64,000 nucleotides of DNA from Lysobacteraceae bacterium CU05-9 (GTDB lineage Bacteria; Pseudomonadota; Gammaproteobacteria; Xanthomonadales; Xanthomonadaceae): contig SWJS01000004.1 of NCBI GenBank assembly GCA_007556525.1, positions 1 to 64,000 on the forward strand, read 5' to 3'. Numbering within the stretch: position 1 is the stretch's first letter; every line of letters begins with the position of its first letter. This document shows, piece after piece, positions 52,593 through 61,673 of this stretch. The notes below the pieces were generated by a model. It saw only the letters and a program-made list of their open reading frames with translations. It was not told the origin of the DNA and did not search any database. A program made the translations under genes and the position numbers.

Positions 52593-53705
52593 TTACGATC
52601 TATCAGGAATGTCGCCATGGGTGTTTGGCTCGCGGCGCTCGCATTGGTTTCGCTCATGGCGGAATTGCGTGGAGCGTTCATAGGCGTCCTTGCGCACGCG
52701 CATGATGGAGCCAAGTGGCCGATGCGCTGCGACACCATTCCATGGATTGAACGACAAAACATCGTCGCCGTAAACTTGCCGGGCATTGGTGTATGGTTGC
52801 TGCGCTTCGAAATGCAATGTCGCGATCGGCAACATTGGCGAGAGCTCCTCGTCCCACAGCACGCTTGCGTCTTCGATAGGCATTTTGTCAACGTCGCGCA
52901 TGAGCTGCACGCACAACGTATAGGTCGCGTCGTTGTTCGCAAAAAACTCCCCTGCCGCATCCCGCATCGCCGAGAATCCATCACCTTTGATGTCGTGTCC
53001 GGTCAGTTCGCGGACATTGCTTGACTGTGGATGCAATGAAAGTTTCGCAACGTAATCGCCGTAGCGGATCGCCGCCTGGGTGTGGAATGTTTCGCCGAGC
53101 ATGTGATGCCGGTTGCCCGCCATCAAGTCGATCGCTGAAGGTGTTGTGCCACCGACGGCTTCAACGGTTTTCTTGACGGCGTTTGCAGCGGCGCCCGTGA
53201 CCTTCTGGAAGGTCTCGTTTGCCGCGATGGATCCGCCCGTCGCTTTCAGCAACTTGAGGTATTTCTCGACATCGCCAAAAGCAATCGTCGGCACATTCAC
53301 CATCAGGAAGTCCTGGTTATTTCCTTCAATCGTGTCGAGCAGTCTGTCGCCTGCAACGTCCATCACCTTGACCGCGAAGCCGCGCGGTGTTGGCGTGTCA
53401 TCGCTTTGAATGTCACCGAGCGCGGATGACAATCGCGCGACAACTTCATAGTGATTGCCGCTTTGGAAAATGCCTTGCGCCAATTCGACCGGCAGATTTT
53501 CGTGAACTGTCATCGTACCTTTGAGAATGGCATGGGATTTCGCGTGCGCATCGCGGTGGGCGTGGCGATGTTTTTCGGCGATTTCCATTTGCGACTTCGC
53601 CATCATCTGCAAAATTGTTTGGATGTTTTCCGCCTCATTGGGTTGCAGCGTTTCAAGGTCATCGCTGTATCGGATCGCTGATTGGAATTGCATGTCGCTG
53701 CTCAT
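52593..53705 (-). CDS. Catalase-like haem protein
   Basis: About 370 residues from the ATG at 53705 (AAGAAG upstream). It shows the catalase-related pattern: an AHRDAHAKSHAILKGTMTV segment at the place of the distal His motif, then VVARLSSALGD and PRGFAVKVMDVAG, equivalent to the catalase RFSTV and RGFAVK strands. The later part is much shorter than in true catalases and the proximal Tyr motif is not clear. Related proteins include the small catalase-family and allene-oxide-synthase-like enzymes. Activity cannot be stated; peroxide or lipid-hydroperoxide chemistry is likely. Confidence 0.7.
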   Translation of the reverse strand: MSSDMQFQSAIRYSDDLETLQPNEAENIQTILQMMAKSQMEIAEKHRHAHRDAHAKSHAILKGTMTVHENLPVELAQGIFQSGNHYEVVARLSSALGDIQSDDTPTPRGFAVKVMDVAGDRLLDTIEGNNQDFLMVNVPTIAFGDVEKYLKLLKATGGSIAANETFQKVTGAAANAVKKTVEAVGGTTPSAIDLMAGNRHHMLGETFHTQAAIRYGDYVAKLSLHPQSSNVRELTGHDIKGDGFSAMRDAAGEFFANNDATYTLCVQLMRDVDKMPIEDASVLWDEELSPMLPIATLHFEAQQPYTNARQVYGDDVLSFNPWNGVAAHRPLGSIMRVRKDAYERSTQFRHERNQCERREPNTHGDIPDRS

Positions 53706-53811
53706 TGTTGTTCTTCTTGTGGTGGTCCGTCGGGTCAACTTTACATGTGGGTTGTGCAAGATCGTGTGAGCGGCGTTATGCTGAGCGGAATAAACCATGT
53801 GGGGAGTTTGG

Positions 53812-55182
53812 ATGAAGATTGTCGCTGCAGCGCTAATGACTTGCTTGCTTTTTGCCACAACGTCTCAGGCAGCAGAGGTCTCCGAGCGCAACGTCCGCGC
53901 GCAAATGGAATTCCTCGCTGGCGATGCGATGCAAGGTCGCGGCAGTGGCACGTTGTTCGAACGCGTGGCAGCGGAATATGTCGCGTCGCAGTTCAAGCAA
54001 TTCGGATTGGATCCAGTCAATGGTGAGTATGTGCAGACGATCAACGTCCCCGGCAAAACTGTTCTCGAGGCCCTGAAGTTTGATGGTGCGATTGGCGCTA
54101 AAGCCGCGTTGGGTTCGAATGTCGCAGCACTCGTCGTCGCCTCTGAACGCGTTGCAGGACCTTTGAAGAAATCGACGACCGCATACCCAATCGCGAAAGA
54201 TGCCGTGATGTTCATTGATCTGCCGGCGGATACGAAGTTGCAGGATTTTTTCACGCAGGTTGGACCCTTGGTCAAAAATGACGCCGCCGCCGTGATCGTC
54301 CGGGCACCCGATGCTTTCATGGAGGACTGGTCCAATTTCGCATCGCGAACGGTGACGAAAGATGCAACGTCAAACGCTCTCTTCGTAGACAGTGAACTCG
54401 CTTCGATGCTACGCGCAATGCCGGACGGCACTCCTTTGTCGTTCAACACCTCTTTCAAAAAACTCCCCGACACTCAAACCTGGAACGCTGTCGGTAAGTT
54501 ACCTGGAGCTGATGGCAAAGTCGCCGCGCAATCGATTGTGTTGAGCGCCCATTTGGATCACCTCGGTGTTCGTGCAAATGCGTCTGGCGATGACAAAATT
54601 TTCAACGGCGCCGACGATGATGCGTCCGGCACTGTGGCCGTACTGGAACTCGCGCGTGCGTTGTCTGCGGAGCGTCGTCCTAAGCGCACGGTCTACTTCG
54701 TCGCATTCGGCAGCGAAGAAGCAGGTGGTTATGGTTCGAAAGCATTTTTGTCGCAACTCCCCTTCCCCCGCGAAAACTTCATTGCCAACCTGCAATTCGA
54801 AATGATCGGTCGTCCCGATGAGAAAGTTCGCGCAGACGAATTATGGCTCACCGGTTACGAGCGTTCCAACCTCGGCGCTGAGTTAGCGAAACGCGGTGCC
54901 AAGTTAGTGCAGGATCCGCATCCGGATCAGAAATTTTTTCAAAGGTCTGACAATTACACTTTTGCACGCCAAGGCATCATCGCGCACACGGTGTCCAGCT
55001 ACGGGTTGCACAAGGATTATCACAACGCATCCGATGATCTTTCGCGCATCGACTTCAAGCATATGACCAAATCCATCAACTCGATGATCAAGCCGATTCA
55101 GTGGCTCGCGAACTCGACTTTGGTTCCTGCGTGGTTGCCAGGCCAATCACCGGTGCCTTCCTCTAACGGAGCAAAGCCATGA
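53812..55182 (+). CDS. M28-family zinc aminopeptidase (secreted)
   Basis: About 456 residues from the ATG at 53812 (GGGGAG upstream). Signal peptide (VAAALMTCLLFATTSQA), a protease-associated insert, and the M28 zinc site: SAHLDHLG, NGADDDASGTV, GSEEAGGYGS, a Glu/Asp in EMIGRPDE and the last His in KDYHNASDD. It should release N-terminal amino acids in the periplasm or outside. The gene is coupled to the esterase gene by an ATGA overlap. Confidence 0.88.
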   Translation: MKIVAAALMTCLLFATTSQAAEVSERNVRAQMEFLAGDAMQGRGSGTLFERVAAEYVASQFKQFGLDPVNGEYVQTINVPGKTVLEALKFDGAIGAKAALGSNVAALVVASERVAGPLKKSTTAYPIAKDAVMFIDLPADTKLQDFFTQVGPLVKNDAAAVIVRAPDAFMEDWSNFASRTVTKDATSNALFVDSELASMLRAMPDGTPLSFNTSFKKLPDTQTWNAVGKLPGADGKVAAQSIVLSAHLDHLGVRANASGDDKIFNGADDDASGTVAVLELARALSAERRPKRTVYFVAFGSEEAGGYGSKAFLSQLPFPRENFIANLQFEMIGRPDEKVRADELWLTGYERSNLGAELAKRGAKLVQDPHPDQKFFQRSDNYTFARQGIIAHTVSSYGLHKDYHNASDDLSRIDFKHMTKSINSMIKPIQWLANSTLVPAWLPGQSPVPSSNGAKP

Positions 55183-55979
55183 AGATCATCGCAGCGTTGT
55201 TGGTTTCGCTTCTACTTGCGGCGCCTGCATGCGCTCAGGTTCAGCAGAGGGAAGTTGCGCCTGCGCATGAAAGTTTCACCATGCAATCGAAATCCATCGG
55301 TGAATCGCGTGTGGTGAACGTCTATTTGCCACCGGGCTACGCTGCGAGTTCCGATCACTACGACGTGTTATACATGCCGGATGGTGGTTTGAACGAGGAC
55401 TTCCCTCACATCGCCACGACGATTGATGAAGGTATTGCTGCGGGTGAAGTGCGGCCGTTGATTTTGGTCGGCATTCCAAACACGGAACGTCGCCGTGATC
55501 TGACGGGACCTACTTCGGTCCGCTCGGACCGTAAAGTTGCGAATGTTGTCGGTGGCGCGCCTTTGTATCGTGCTTTCATCAAGGATGAATTGATTCCGGA
55601 GATCAATCGCCGGTATCGCACGACGTCGTCGCGCGGCATCATCGGGGAATCATTGGCCGGCTACTTCATTGTCGAGACCTTCATGCTCGATCCATCGATG
55701 TTCGACACGTATCTCGCGATGAGTCCAAGTCTGTGGTGGAACGCGGCTGCGTTGTCCAAGGCTCCGCTGCCATCGATTACTTCGCCGACACGCGTGGATT
55801 TTTCCGTGGCAGATGAAACGGACATCGTTCCGAATTTGCGCACATTAGGTTCGACATTGAAGTCCTCGGCGCCAGCCTCTTTGACGTGGGAAGTCCGCGA
55901 ACTCCCCGACCAAAAACACGGCACCATCTACCGCGACCAAGCGCCCAGTCTCATCCGCAAATATTATCCGGCGCGATGA
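55179..55979 (+). CDS. Secreted esterase (Fes/esterase-D-like alpha/beta hydrolase)
   Basis: 266 residues: signal peptide (LLVSLLLAAPACAQ), VYLPPGYA, YMPDGG and the nucleophile elbow GESLAG, followed by PSLWW and a late His (DQKHGTIY). The family includes siderophore esterases and S-formylglutathione-hydrolase-like enzymes; no siderophore genes are near. Translationally coupled to the M28 peptidase. The last 16 bases overlap the next, convergent gene. Confidence 0.82.
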   Translation: MKIIAALLVSLLLAAPACAQVQQREVAPAHESFTMQSKSIGESRVVNVYLPPGYAASSDHYDVLYMPDGGLNEDFPHIATTIDEGIAAGEVRPLILVGIPNTERRRDLTGPTSVRSDRKVANVVGGAPLYRAFIKDELIPEINRRYRTTSSRGIIGESLAGYFIVETFMLDPSMFDTYLAMSPSLWWNAAALSKAPLPSITSPTRVDFSVADETDIVPNLRTLGSTLKSSAPASLTWEVRELPDQKHGTIYRDQAPSLIRKYYPAR

Positions 55980-56437
55980 CCGTAACTTAGCACGCGCGTA
56001 ATTTTCCAAACGCCATCGACATTGCGCCAGACGATCGTGAAGTCCGCCTTGCCATCGCAGTTCTTGCTGCCCTCCTGACAAAATTCATGCGTCCCCATCT
56101 CAATCGCACCGAAATCCTTCACCGGATAAACCCGCAGCGATCCCTCGACGAGCCGGCGTGTAAATTTGCCGCATACATTTTTGGCGGTATTCGCAATCAT
56201 CTCATCGCGCGTCCACGTCACCCCACCGGTGTCGTGATAGAACTCAATATGTTCGTCGAAAAATTTCTCGTGTCTCTCCAACTGCCCAGCTTCGTCGCAG
56301 CGATTGAACGCATCGAACACTTCGCGATCCAACTCAGCAATCGTCGCAGTCAGTGGATCATCGTGTACGATTGCCATCTGCGCGGCTGGTGCACATGCAG
56401 CGAGGAGCAACGCGGAAAGTGAAATCAAGAACTTCAC
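55964..56437 (-). CDS. NTF2-like (DUF4440-type) lipoprotein
   Basis: About 157 residues starting at the GTG at 56437, which gives a clean lipoprotein signal (KFLISLSALLLAAC). The NTF2 cone is seen in AELDREVFDAFNRCDEAGQLERHEKFF, HIEFYHDTGG and DGVWKITRVLSYGH. Ligand unknown. Convergent with the esterase gene, with 16 bases of overlap. Confidence 0.78.
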   Translation of the reverse strand: MKFLISLSALLLAACAPAAQMAIVHDDPLTATIAELDREVFDAFNRCDEAGQLERHEKFFDEHIEFYHDTGGVTWTRDEMIANTAKNVCGKFTRRLVEGSLRVYPVKDFGAIEMGTHEFCQEGSKNCDGKADFTIVWRNVDGVWKITRVLSYGHRAG

Positions 56438-56441
56438 TTTT

Positions 56442-57167
56442 TCACCACACCGGCTGCAAAAAATCCAACTTCGGCAATGAAGCACGCAAATCAACCACTG
56501 CTTTTGAATTAGCATCCAACTCAGTCCGCAGCGATCGCAATTGCTTGCGATTCTTCAACGGTGCGAGTCCATCATGCTTCACTCCAATGCGAACGAGCCA
56601 AAGAACAAGCAAATCTTGTAAGTTTGCAATCGGCGCAAGAGATTCAACTTTGAATGGCTTTGATGCTCGGGCCAACCCAAATTCCTTTAACTTCTCCAGG
56701 CCTTTTAGAAAACTAAGATCCTGGGCCGCGATAACGCCATCCAGAAACAGGTGTTCAAGAGCAGGCAAAGTCTCGAGATTATCCAATCCAGACGCACGAG
56801 GTGAGCTTCCAAGGTAGAGAGACCGCAGCTTAGTATGCCCTGCAATCGATTCAATCGACTCAATCGAACTCCACTTTACGAAGAGCCCATCGATCGACTG
56901 ATTTGCAACTGCGGCCTCAAACAACGTTTGATTGACCTTGCTGAAAAATACGATCTTCTTAACCGCTATGCTTGGTAACAATTCGCACCATTCTTGGATA
57001 AGTGCTTTTTGCTTCGACGCTGTCAGACCGGTCTGCGTACAGGCGATGTTGAGGATCTGGCCACCGTGAAATTCATCAGGGAAAGTAATGGCCTTCGGGA
57101 TACTCCCAGACAATTGCAAAGAGGGCCAAAATCCATACGTGAGCTGCTGGTCAGTCAATCCGGTCAT
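56442..57167 (-). CDS. Leucine-rich-repeat-like hypothetical protein
   Basis: 241 residues with several leucine-rich-repeat-like units (HTKLRSLYLGSSPRASGLDNL; LPALEHLFLDGV; LEKLKEFGLARAS; LQDLLVLWLVRIG). No signal peptide. Probably a curved protein-binding domain; partner unknown. It lies four bases upstream of the lipoprotein gene in the same direction. Confidence 0.65.
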   Translation of the reverse strand: MTGLTDQQLTYGFWPSLQLSGSIPKAITFPDEFHGGQILNIACTQTGLTASKQKALIQEWCELLPSIAVKKIVFFSKVNQTLFEAAVANQSIDGLFVKWSSIESIESIAGHTKLRSLYLGSSPRASGLDNLETLPALEHLFLDGVIAAQDLSFLKGLEKLKEFGLARASKPFKVESLAPIANLQDLLVLWLVRIGVKHDGLAPLKNRKQLRSLRTELDANSKAVVDLRASLPKLDFLQPVW

Positions 57168-57189
57168 TTCAAAACCTCAATCACGCAAT

Positions 57190-57372
57190 TTATGGACGGT
57201 TGAGCGCACGCACAGCAAGACTCGCAAGCAGCAACAATGCACCAATTCCCGGACCCCACATAAACTGGACGAACGTTTTGTCACCGCTCTTGACGGATTC
57301 CCAGGTCAAAATACCAAGTGCGATGCACGCCAGTCCGGCGATCATGAGGATTATTGATAAAGTCTTGCTCAA
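57190..57372 (-). CDS. Small two-helix membrane protein
   Basis: 60 residues with two membrane helices (SIILMIAGLACIALGILTW; GPGIGALLLLASLAVRAL). Composition is convincing for a real small membrane protein; no function assigned. Confidence 0.55.
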   Translation of the reverse strand: MSKTLSIILMIAGLACIALGILTWESVKSGDKTFVQFMWGPGIGALLLLASLAVRALNRP

Positions 57373-57535
57373 GGCGATCCACTCCAGCGGAATTCACCTT
57401 CGATTATGGACACAAGTTCAACTTTCGAAAAGCTGATTTTTTCGGCTTCCCACCGACCCAGTCGCCAGAACACCCCACTAATTCGTCTACCTCTACCTCT
57501 ACCTCACGCACCCCCGCATGCGATAATAACCGTCT

Positions 57536-57574
<39 letters not shown>

Positions 57575-57773
57575 CGGAAGAATCTCACTTTTGAGGAGCG
57601 GGGAAAATCCTCTAACTAATTGATTTATAAGATACGTCTTCGTTTCATGCGCCGGTACATCCGGGCAAGAACGCCCTAATATGCACTTATTTCCCCTCCG
57701 TTTTGTCCCAGATTTGTCCCAGTAACTGAATGAAACGATGAGCGCATAAAGTTTCGCCGAGCTTCGTAAGACC
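57575..57773. other. Edge of the copper island
   Basis: No gene is recognised here. Two direct repeats TTTGTCCCAG/TTTGTCCCAG (around 57703-57722) resemble the arm-type sites of tyrosine integrases. No integrase gene is in the window. Confidence 0.4.
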
Positions 57774-58229
57774 TTGCCAGGGCGCTTTTCTCTACGTGCC
57801 GATGAAGTTGCCCTGCTGCTTCGTGGACGGGTCACTAACACGCATCACGGAACGCATCACGGAACGCTTTCGGGACACATGAGGACAGGTGTCTATGGCG
57901 CTGGCGCACGCAAGATCGATGGAGTGTGGCAGTTGCCTTGGACCGATCTCGCTGAGGTGCTGGAACCGACGCCTGCCAAAGAGGCCCATGAGACGAGCCT
58001 GCCCACCGAACGTCAAGGTGTTGCGTTCACGTTCTACTTCTCACGAAAGCAGAATTGTCATTTATCCCCTCATGCGCCGCTTTCGCGAGCGTTTTCGACC
58101 CCTCCGCTTGTTCTTCCGAGCGCTGCCACGTTTGTTGGACCGGCGCTTGCCACCATTTGGAACAGGTCAAGGACTTTGGCACCACTGCCCATTCGCTTTT
58201 CTCCGAGGCGGGCTAAGGTTCAACACTGA
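57774..58229 (+). CDS. Doubtful frame with HTH-like remnant
   Basis: An open frame of 151 codons. Only parts look like protein: FSLRADEVALLLRG and ARKIDGVWQLPWTDLAEVLE resemble the two ends of an excisionase-type helix-turn-helix domain, separated by a direct repeat (CGCATCACGGAA twice near 57841-57865). The rest is not convincing. It is likely a broken small regulator of the mobile element. Confidence 0.25.
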   Translation: MPGRFSLRADEVALLLRGRVTNTHHGTHHGTLSGHMRTGVYGAGARKIDGVWQLPWTDLAEVLEPTPAKEAHETSLPTERQGVAFTFYFSRKQNCHLSPHAPLSRAFSTPPLVLPSAATFVGPALATIWNRSRTLAPLPIRFSPRRAKVQH

Positions 58230-58260
58230 ATGGCCGGTAAGTCCTGCCCCTTTACAATGT

Positions 58261-58285
58261 GAAAGACTATGTGCTAGTGTCTTTC
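58261..58285. promoter_or_regulatory. Inverted repeat directly before copL
   Basis: GAAAGAC (58261-58267) and GTCTTTC (58279-58285) are perfect inverted arms around 11 bases, ending one base before the copL ATG. A TTTACA box lies at 58251. No ribosome binding site is present, so the repeat may be an operator on a short-leader or leaderless transcript. Confidence 0.5.
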
Positions 58286-58286
58286 A

Positions 58287-58682
58287 ATGCTGCGCAGACT
58301 GCTCCCTTGGCTACTCGCCCTCTCGTTGGTGCTGAACGGCATCGGCGGCGCAATGGCGTCGGTGTCGATGCATGCGGGAGAGTCACCCGTGGCCCCTTCT
58401 GAACATCATCAATCGGGCACGTCCATCGATTTTTCGGGCGTGACATCGCACCACCTCCAAGAATTGGCTGGACACCACGGCAAGACAAAGGGCGATTGCG
58501 ACGACGACTGCTGCCGCGATTCTGGTACTTGTCAGTGCCTCTGCCTGCAACATTCCCAAGCCCTGACCTCCGACTCGGTAGGATTTGCAGGCTCGATTGC
58601 GCCCACTCATATCTCGATCCAGTTCGAATTAGGCCATCTTGCGCCGCCGCCCGGCGAGCGACTCCGACCTCCCATCTGCTAA
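58287..58682 (+). CDS. copL: CopL-family copper regulatory protein
   Basis: 131 residues. Signal peptide (LLPWLLALSLVLNGIGGAMA) and a Cys cluster CDDDCCRDSGTCQCLCLQH, as in the CopL family that precedes copA and copB in Xanthomonas and is needed for copper-inducible expression there. It is thought to bind copper. The start has no ribosome binding site, and a perfect inverted repeat abuts it. CopA follows after about 95 bases. Confidence 0.85.
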   Translation: MLRRLLPWLLALSLVLNGIGGAMASVSMHAGESPVAPSEHHQSGTSIDFSGVTSHHLQELAGHHGKTKGDCDDDCCRDSGTCQCLCLQHSQALTSDSVGFAGSIAPTHISIQFELGHLAPPPGERLRPPIC

Positions 58683-58776
58683 GCGCCCCAAGCGCCATTG
58701 GCGCTCATTGACGTCCCCACTTGACACGCGGGTCAAGGTCGTTATTTCGGCCTCTTCGCCCTATAGGAGTGTTCTC

Positions 58777-60555
58777 ATGTCTGCTACTCGTTCCGGCTTG
58801 CCCGGCAGTGTCTCGCTGCTGTCGCGGCGCCGATTTGTCCAGGGTCTTGCCGCTGCAGGTGCGGTGGCCGCGTTCGGCCTCTGGCCAAAGCCAAGCTGGG
58901 CTTTGCGCTCAGACGGTCAACTGGAAGTTCTTTCTGGAACCGATTTCGACCTGAGCGTCGGCGAGACGCTGGTCAACTACACCGGTAAGACCCGCCCTGC
59001 AGTCACGGTCAACGGCAGCTTGCCTGCACCCATCTTGCGCTGGAAGGAAGGTACGACGGTCACACTGCGCGTGCGTAACGACCTACCGCGCGGATCCATC
59101 CATGGGCCAGACACGTCGATCCACTGGCACGGCATTCTGTTGCCGGCCAACATGGATGGTGTGCCGGGCATGAGTTTCGACGGCATCCGACCGGGCGAGA
59201 GCTATCTCTACCGATTCCAGGTCAAGCAGGCCGGTACGTACTGGTACCACAGCCATTCGGGCTTCCAGGAGCAAGGAGGGATGTACGGGCCTTTGATCAT
59301 TGACCCCATTGCCCCGGAGCCCTTCCGCTACGACCGCGACTACGTGGTGTTCCTCTCCGACTGGACGGACATGGACCCCGCGAAGTTGTTTGCGCGCCTG
59401 AAGAAGATGTCGAGCCACGACAACTACTACCAGCGGACGGTTGGCGACTTCTTCCGGGACGCCGACAAGCATGGCCTGTCCACCACGATTGAAGATCGCA
59501 AGGCGTGGGGGAAAATGCGGATGTCGCCGACGGATCTGTCAGACGTCAACGCGCATACCTATACCTATCTCATCAACGGCACGACGTCGCTGGGCAATTG
59601 GACGGGACTCTTCAAGCCGGGCGAAAAGATCCGATTGAGGTTCATCAACGGCTCGGCCATGACGTACTTCGACCTGCGCATCCCGGGCTTGAAGATGACT
59701 GTGGTAGCTGTGGATGGCCAGTACGTGCACCCGATCACTGTAGACGAGCTTCGACTGGCTGCGGCTGAAACGTTCGATGTCATCGTGGAGCCGTCCGGAC
59801 AAGACGCTTACACGATCTTCGCACAGGACAACGCAAGAACTGGCTGGGTTTCGGCGACGCTGGCCATCCGTGAAGGCTTGCGTGCCCCAGTGCCTAGCCT
59901 GGACCCGCGTCCACTCCTCACGATGGCCGATATGGGCCACGGCGTCATGTCCGGTACTTCCACCACTGCGGCCACCCCGCATGCCGGACACGACATGCAA
60001 GGCATGAATCACGGCGGCGCGACGATGCAGGCGCACCCTGCCAGCGAAAGGAACAATCCGCTCGTCGACATGCAGACCATGACACCCGAGCCGCGACTGG
60101 CCGATCCTGGCCTTGGCTTGCGCGATAACGGTCGGAAAGTTGCCACCTATGCCGACCTGAGGAGTGCGTTCCCTGACCCGGATGGTCGTGAACCTGGAAG
60201 AACCATCGAACTGCACCTGACCGGGCACATGGAGAAATTTGCGTGGGCATTCGACGGGGTCAAGTTCGCCCAAGCTGAGCCGCTGAAGTTGACCTACGGA
60301 GAGCGTGTTCGGATCGTGCTGGTCAACGATACGATGATGAACCATCCGATCCATCTCCACGGCATGTGGAGCGATCTCGAGGACGAGCACGGCGCCTTCC
60401 ATTTACGCAAGCACACCGTGGACATGCCGCCAGGCACCAAGCGGAGTTACAGGGTCCGTGCCGACGCACTCGGCCGATGGGCTTATCACTGCCATCTCTT
60501 CTTCCACATGGAAGCCGGGATGTTCCGCGAAGTACGCGTGGAGGACCGGGCATGA
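58777..60555 (+). CDS. copA: CopA multicopper oxidase
   Basis: 592 residues from the ATG at 58777 (TAGGAG upstream). Tat signal (SRRRFVQGLAAAGAVAA), then cupredoxin domains with the copper ligands HWHG, YWYHSHSG, NHPIHLHGMW and the C-terminal AYHCHLFFHMEAGM. A Met/His-rich stretch (MGHGVMSG...HAGHDMQGMNHGG, about residues 390-430) is typical of PcoA/CopA. It oxidises Cu(I) in the periplasm and binds copper. It is coupled to copB by an ATGA overlap. Confidence 0.95.
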   Translation: MSATRSGLPGSVSLLSRRRFVQGLAAAGAVAAFGLWPKPSWALRSDGQLEVLSGTDFDLSVGETLVNYTGKTRPAVTVNGSLPAPILRWKEGTTVTLRVRNDLPRGSIHGPDTSIHWHGILLPANMDGVPGMSFDGIRPGESYLYRFQVKQAGTYWYHSHSGFQEQGGMYGPLIIDPIAPEPFRYDRDYVVFLSDWTDMDPAKLFARLKKMSSHDNYYQRTVGDFFRDADKHGLSTTIEDRKAWGKMRMSPTDLSDVNAHTYTYLINGTTSLGNWTGLFKPGEKIRLRFINGSAMTYFDLRIPGLKMTVVAVDGQYVHPITVDELRLAAAETFDVIVEPSGQDAYTIFAQDNARTGWVSATLAIREGLRAPVPSLDPRPLLTMADMGHGVMSGTSTTAATPHAGHDMQGMNHGGATMQAHPASERNNPLVDMQTMTPEPRLADPGLGLRDNGRKVATYADLRSAFPDPDGREPGRTIELHLTGHMEKFAWAFDGVKFAQAEPLKLTYGERVRIVLVNDTMMNHPIHLHGMWSDLEDEHGAFHLRKHTVDMPPGTKRSYRVRADALGRWAYHCHLFFHMEAGMFREVRVEDRA

Positions 60556-61664
60556 AGACCGCACAACTGTCGGTAACCGTGATTTCCGTTGTACTTGCGA
60601 GTGCACCCGTTCACGCACAGCACGTCGGGCATGGCATGACGCAACCAGCGTCTCCGCCGGCCAAGACGGTCAAGAAGAGCGAGCCTCCGGCGTCCGCGTA
60701 CAAGAATTCGCAGTCAAACATGGACCATTCGAAGATGGACCACAGCCAGATGCAAGACATGGACCATTCGAAAATGGACCACAGCCAGATGCAAGATATG
60801 GACCATTCGAAGATGGACCACAGCCAGATGCAAGACATGGACCATTCGAAGATGGACCACAGCCAGATGCAAGACATGGACCATTCGAAGATGGACCACA
60901 GCCAAGTGCAAGGCATGCCCCAGTCAGACGGCGACCTGCCAGCGAACGCGGTGCCACGTGAACCCATTCCGGCCTTGACGGCAGCCGATCGTGAGGAGGC
61001 CTTTCCCCCGGTCCACGAGCACCACAAACACGGCACCAGCATCCAGAACTATTCGCTCATTGATCGCCTTGAAGTTTCGCGAGTGGGTGGCAAGGGCGAG
61101 CAGGCATGGGAGGCCATCGGATGGGTGGGCGGCGACATACAGAAATTCTGGTGGCGTACCGATGGCCACGCGCAATCGGGCACTGTCGAGCGCGCCAGTG
61201 TTGAAGCGTTGTATGGCCGTGGCGTAAGGGCCTGGTGGGACGTGGTCGCTGGTGTTCGCCAAGACTTCGGTGAAGGACCGGGTCGCACCTGGGTTGGTGT
61301 GGGCGTTCAGGGACTCGCGCCCTACAAGTTCGAGGTGTCCGCCACGGCCTACGTAGGGCCACAAGGGCGTACCGCCCTCCGGGCAGGCGTGGAGTACGAC
61401 AGTCTCATCACCAACCGGCTGATCCTGCAGTGGCGTCTCGAAGGCAACGCCTATGGCAAGGATGATCCCGCGATAAGCATAGGATCCGGATTGTCCACGA
61501 TTGAGGCAGGGATGCGGCTTCGCTACGAGATCACCCGACAATTCGCACCTTACATCGGTGTCGAGCACGATCGAGCGTTCGGCGACACGGCTCGGTATCG
61601 GCACGCATCCGGGCGCGGCGCGGGCGACACCAAGGTGCTCGCCGGCGTGCGGATCTGGTTCTGA
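60552..61664 (+). CDS. copB: CopB outer-membrane copper resistance protein
   Basis: 370 residues. Signal peptide (VISVVLASAPVHAQ), a disordered Met/His region with five tandem 13-residue repeats (MDHSKMDHSQMQD), then a C-terminal beta barrel (HHKHGTSIQNYSLIDRLE to VLAGVRIWF) typical of CopB/PcoB. The repeats should bind copper at the cell surface or periplasmic side. Starts inside the copA stop. Confidence 0.93.
   Translation: MKTAQLSVTVISVVLASAPVHAQHVGHGMTQPASPPAKTVKKSEPPASAYKNSQSNMDHSKMDHSQMQDMDHSKMDHSQMQDMDHSKMDHSQMQDMDHSKMDHSQMQDMDHSKMDHSQVQGMPQSDGDLPANAVPREPIPALTAADREEAFPPVHEHHKHGTSIQNYSLIDRLEVSRVGGKGEQAWEAIGWVGGDIQKFWWRTDGHAQSGTVERASVEALYGRGVRAWWDVVAGVRQDFGEGPGRTWVGVGVQGLAPYKFEVSATAYVGPQGRTALRAGVEYDSLITNRLILQWRLEGNAYGKDDPAISIGSGLSTIEAGMRLRYEITRQFAPYIGVEHDRAFGDTARYRHASGRGAGDTKVLAGVRIWF
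60720..60914 (+). repeat. Five tandem 39-bp repeats in copB
   Basis: Five units of 39 bp (60720, 60759, 60798, 60837, 60876), nearly identical at the DNA level, each coding MDHSKMDHSQMQD; the last differs at its end (VQG). Such arrays vary in copy number by slippage. Confidence 0.9.
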
Positions 61665-61673
61665 GGGCGAAAG

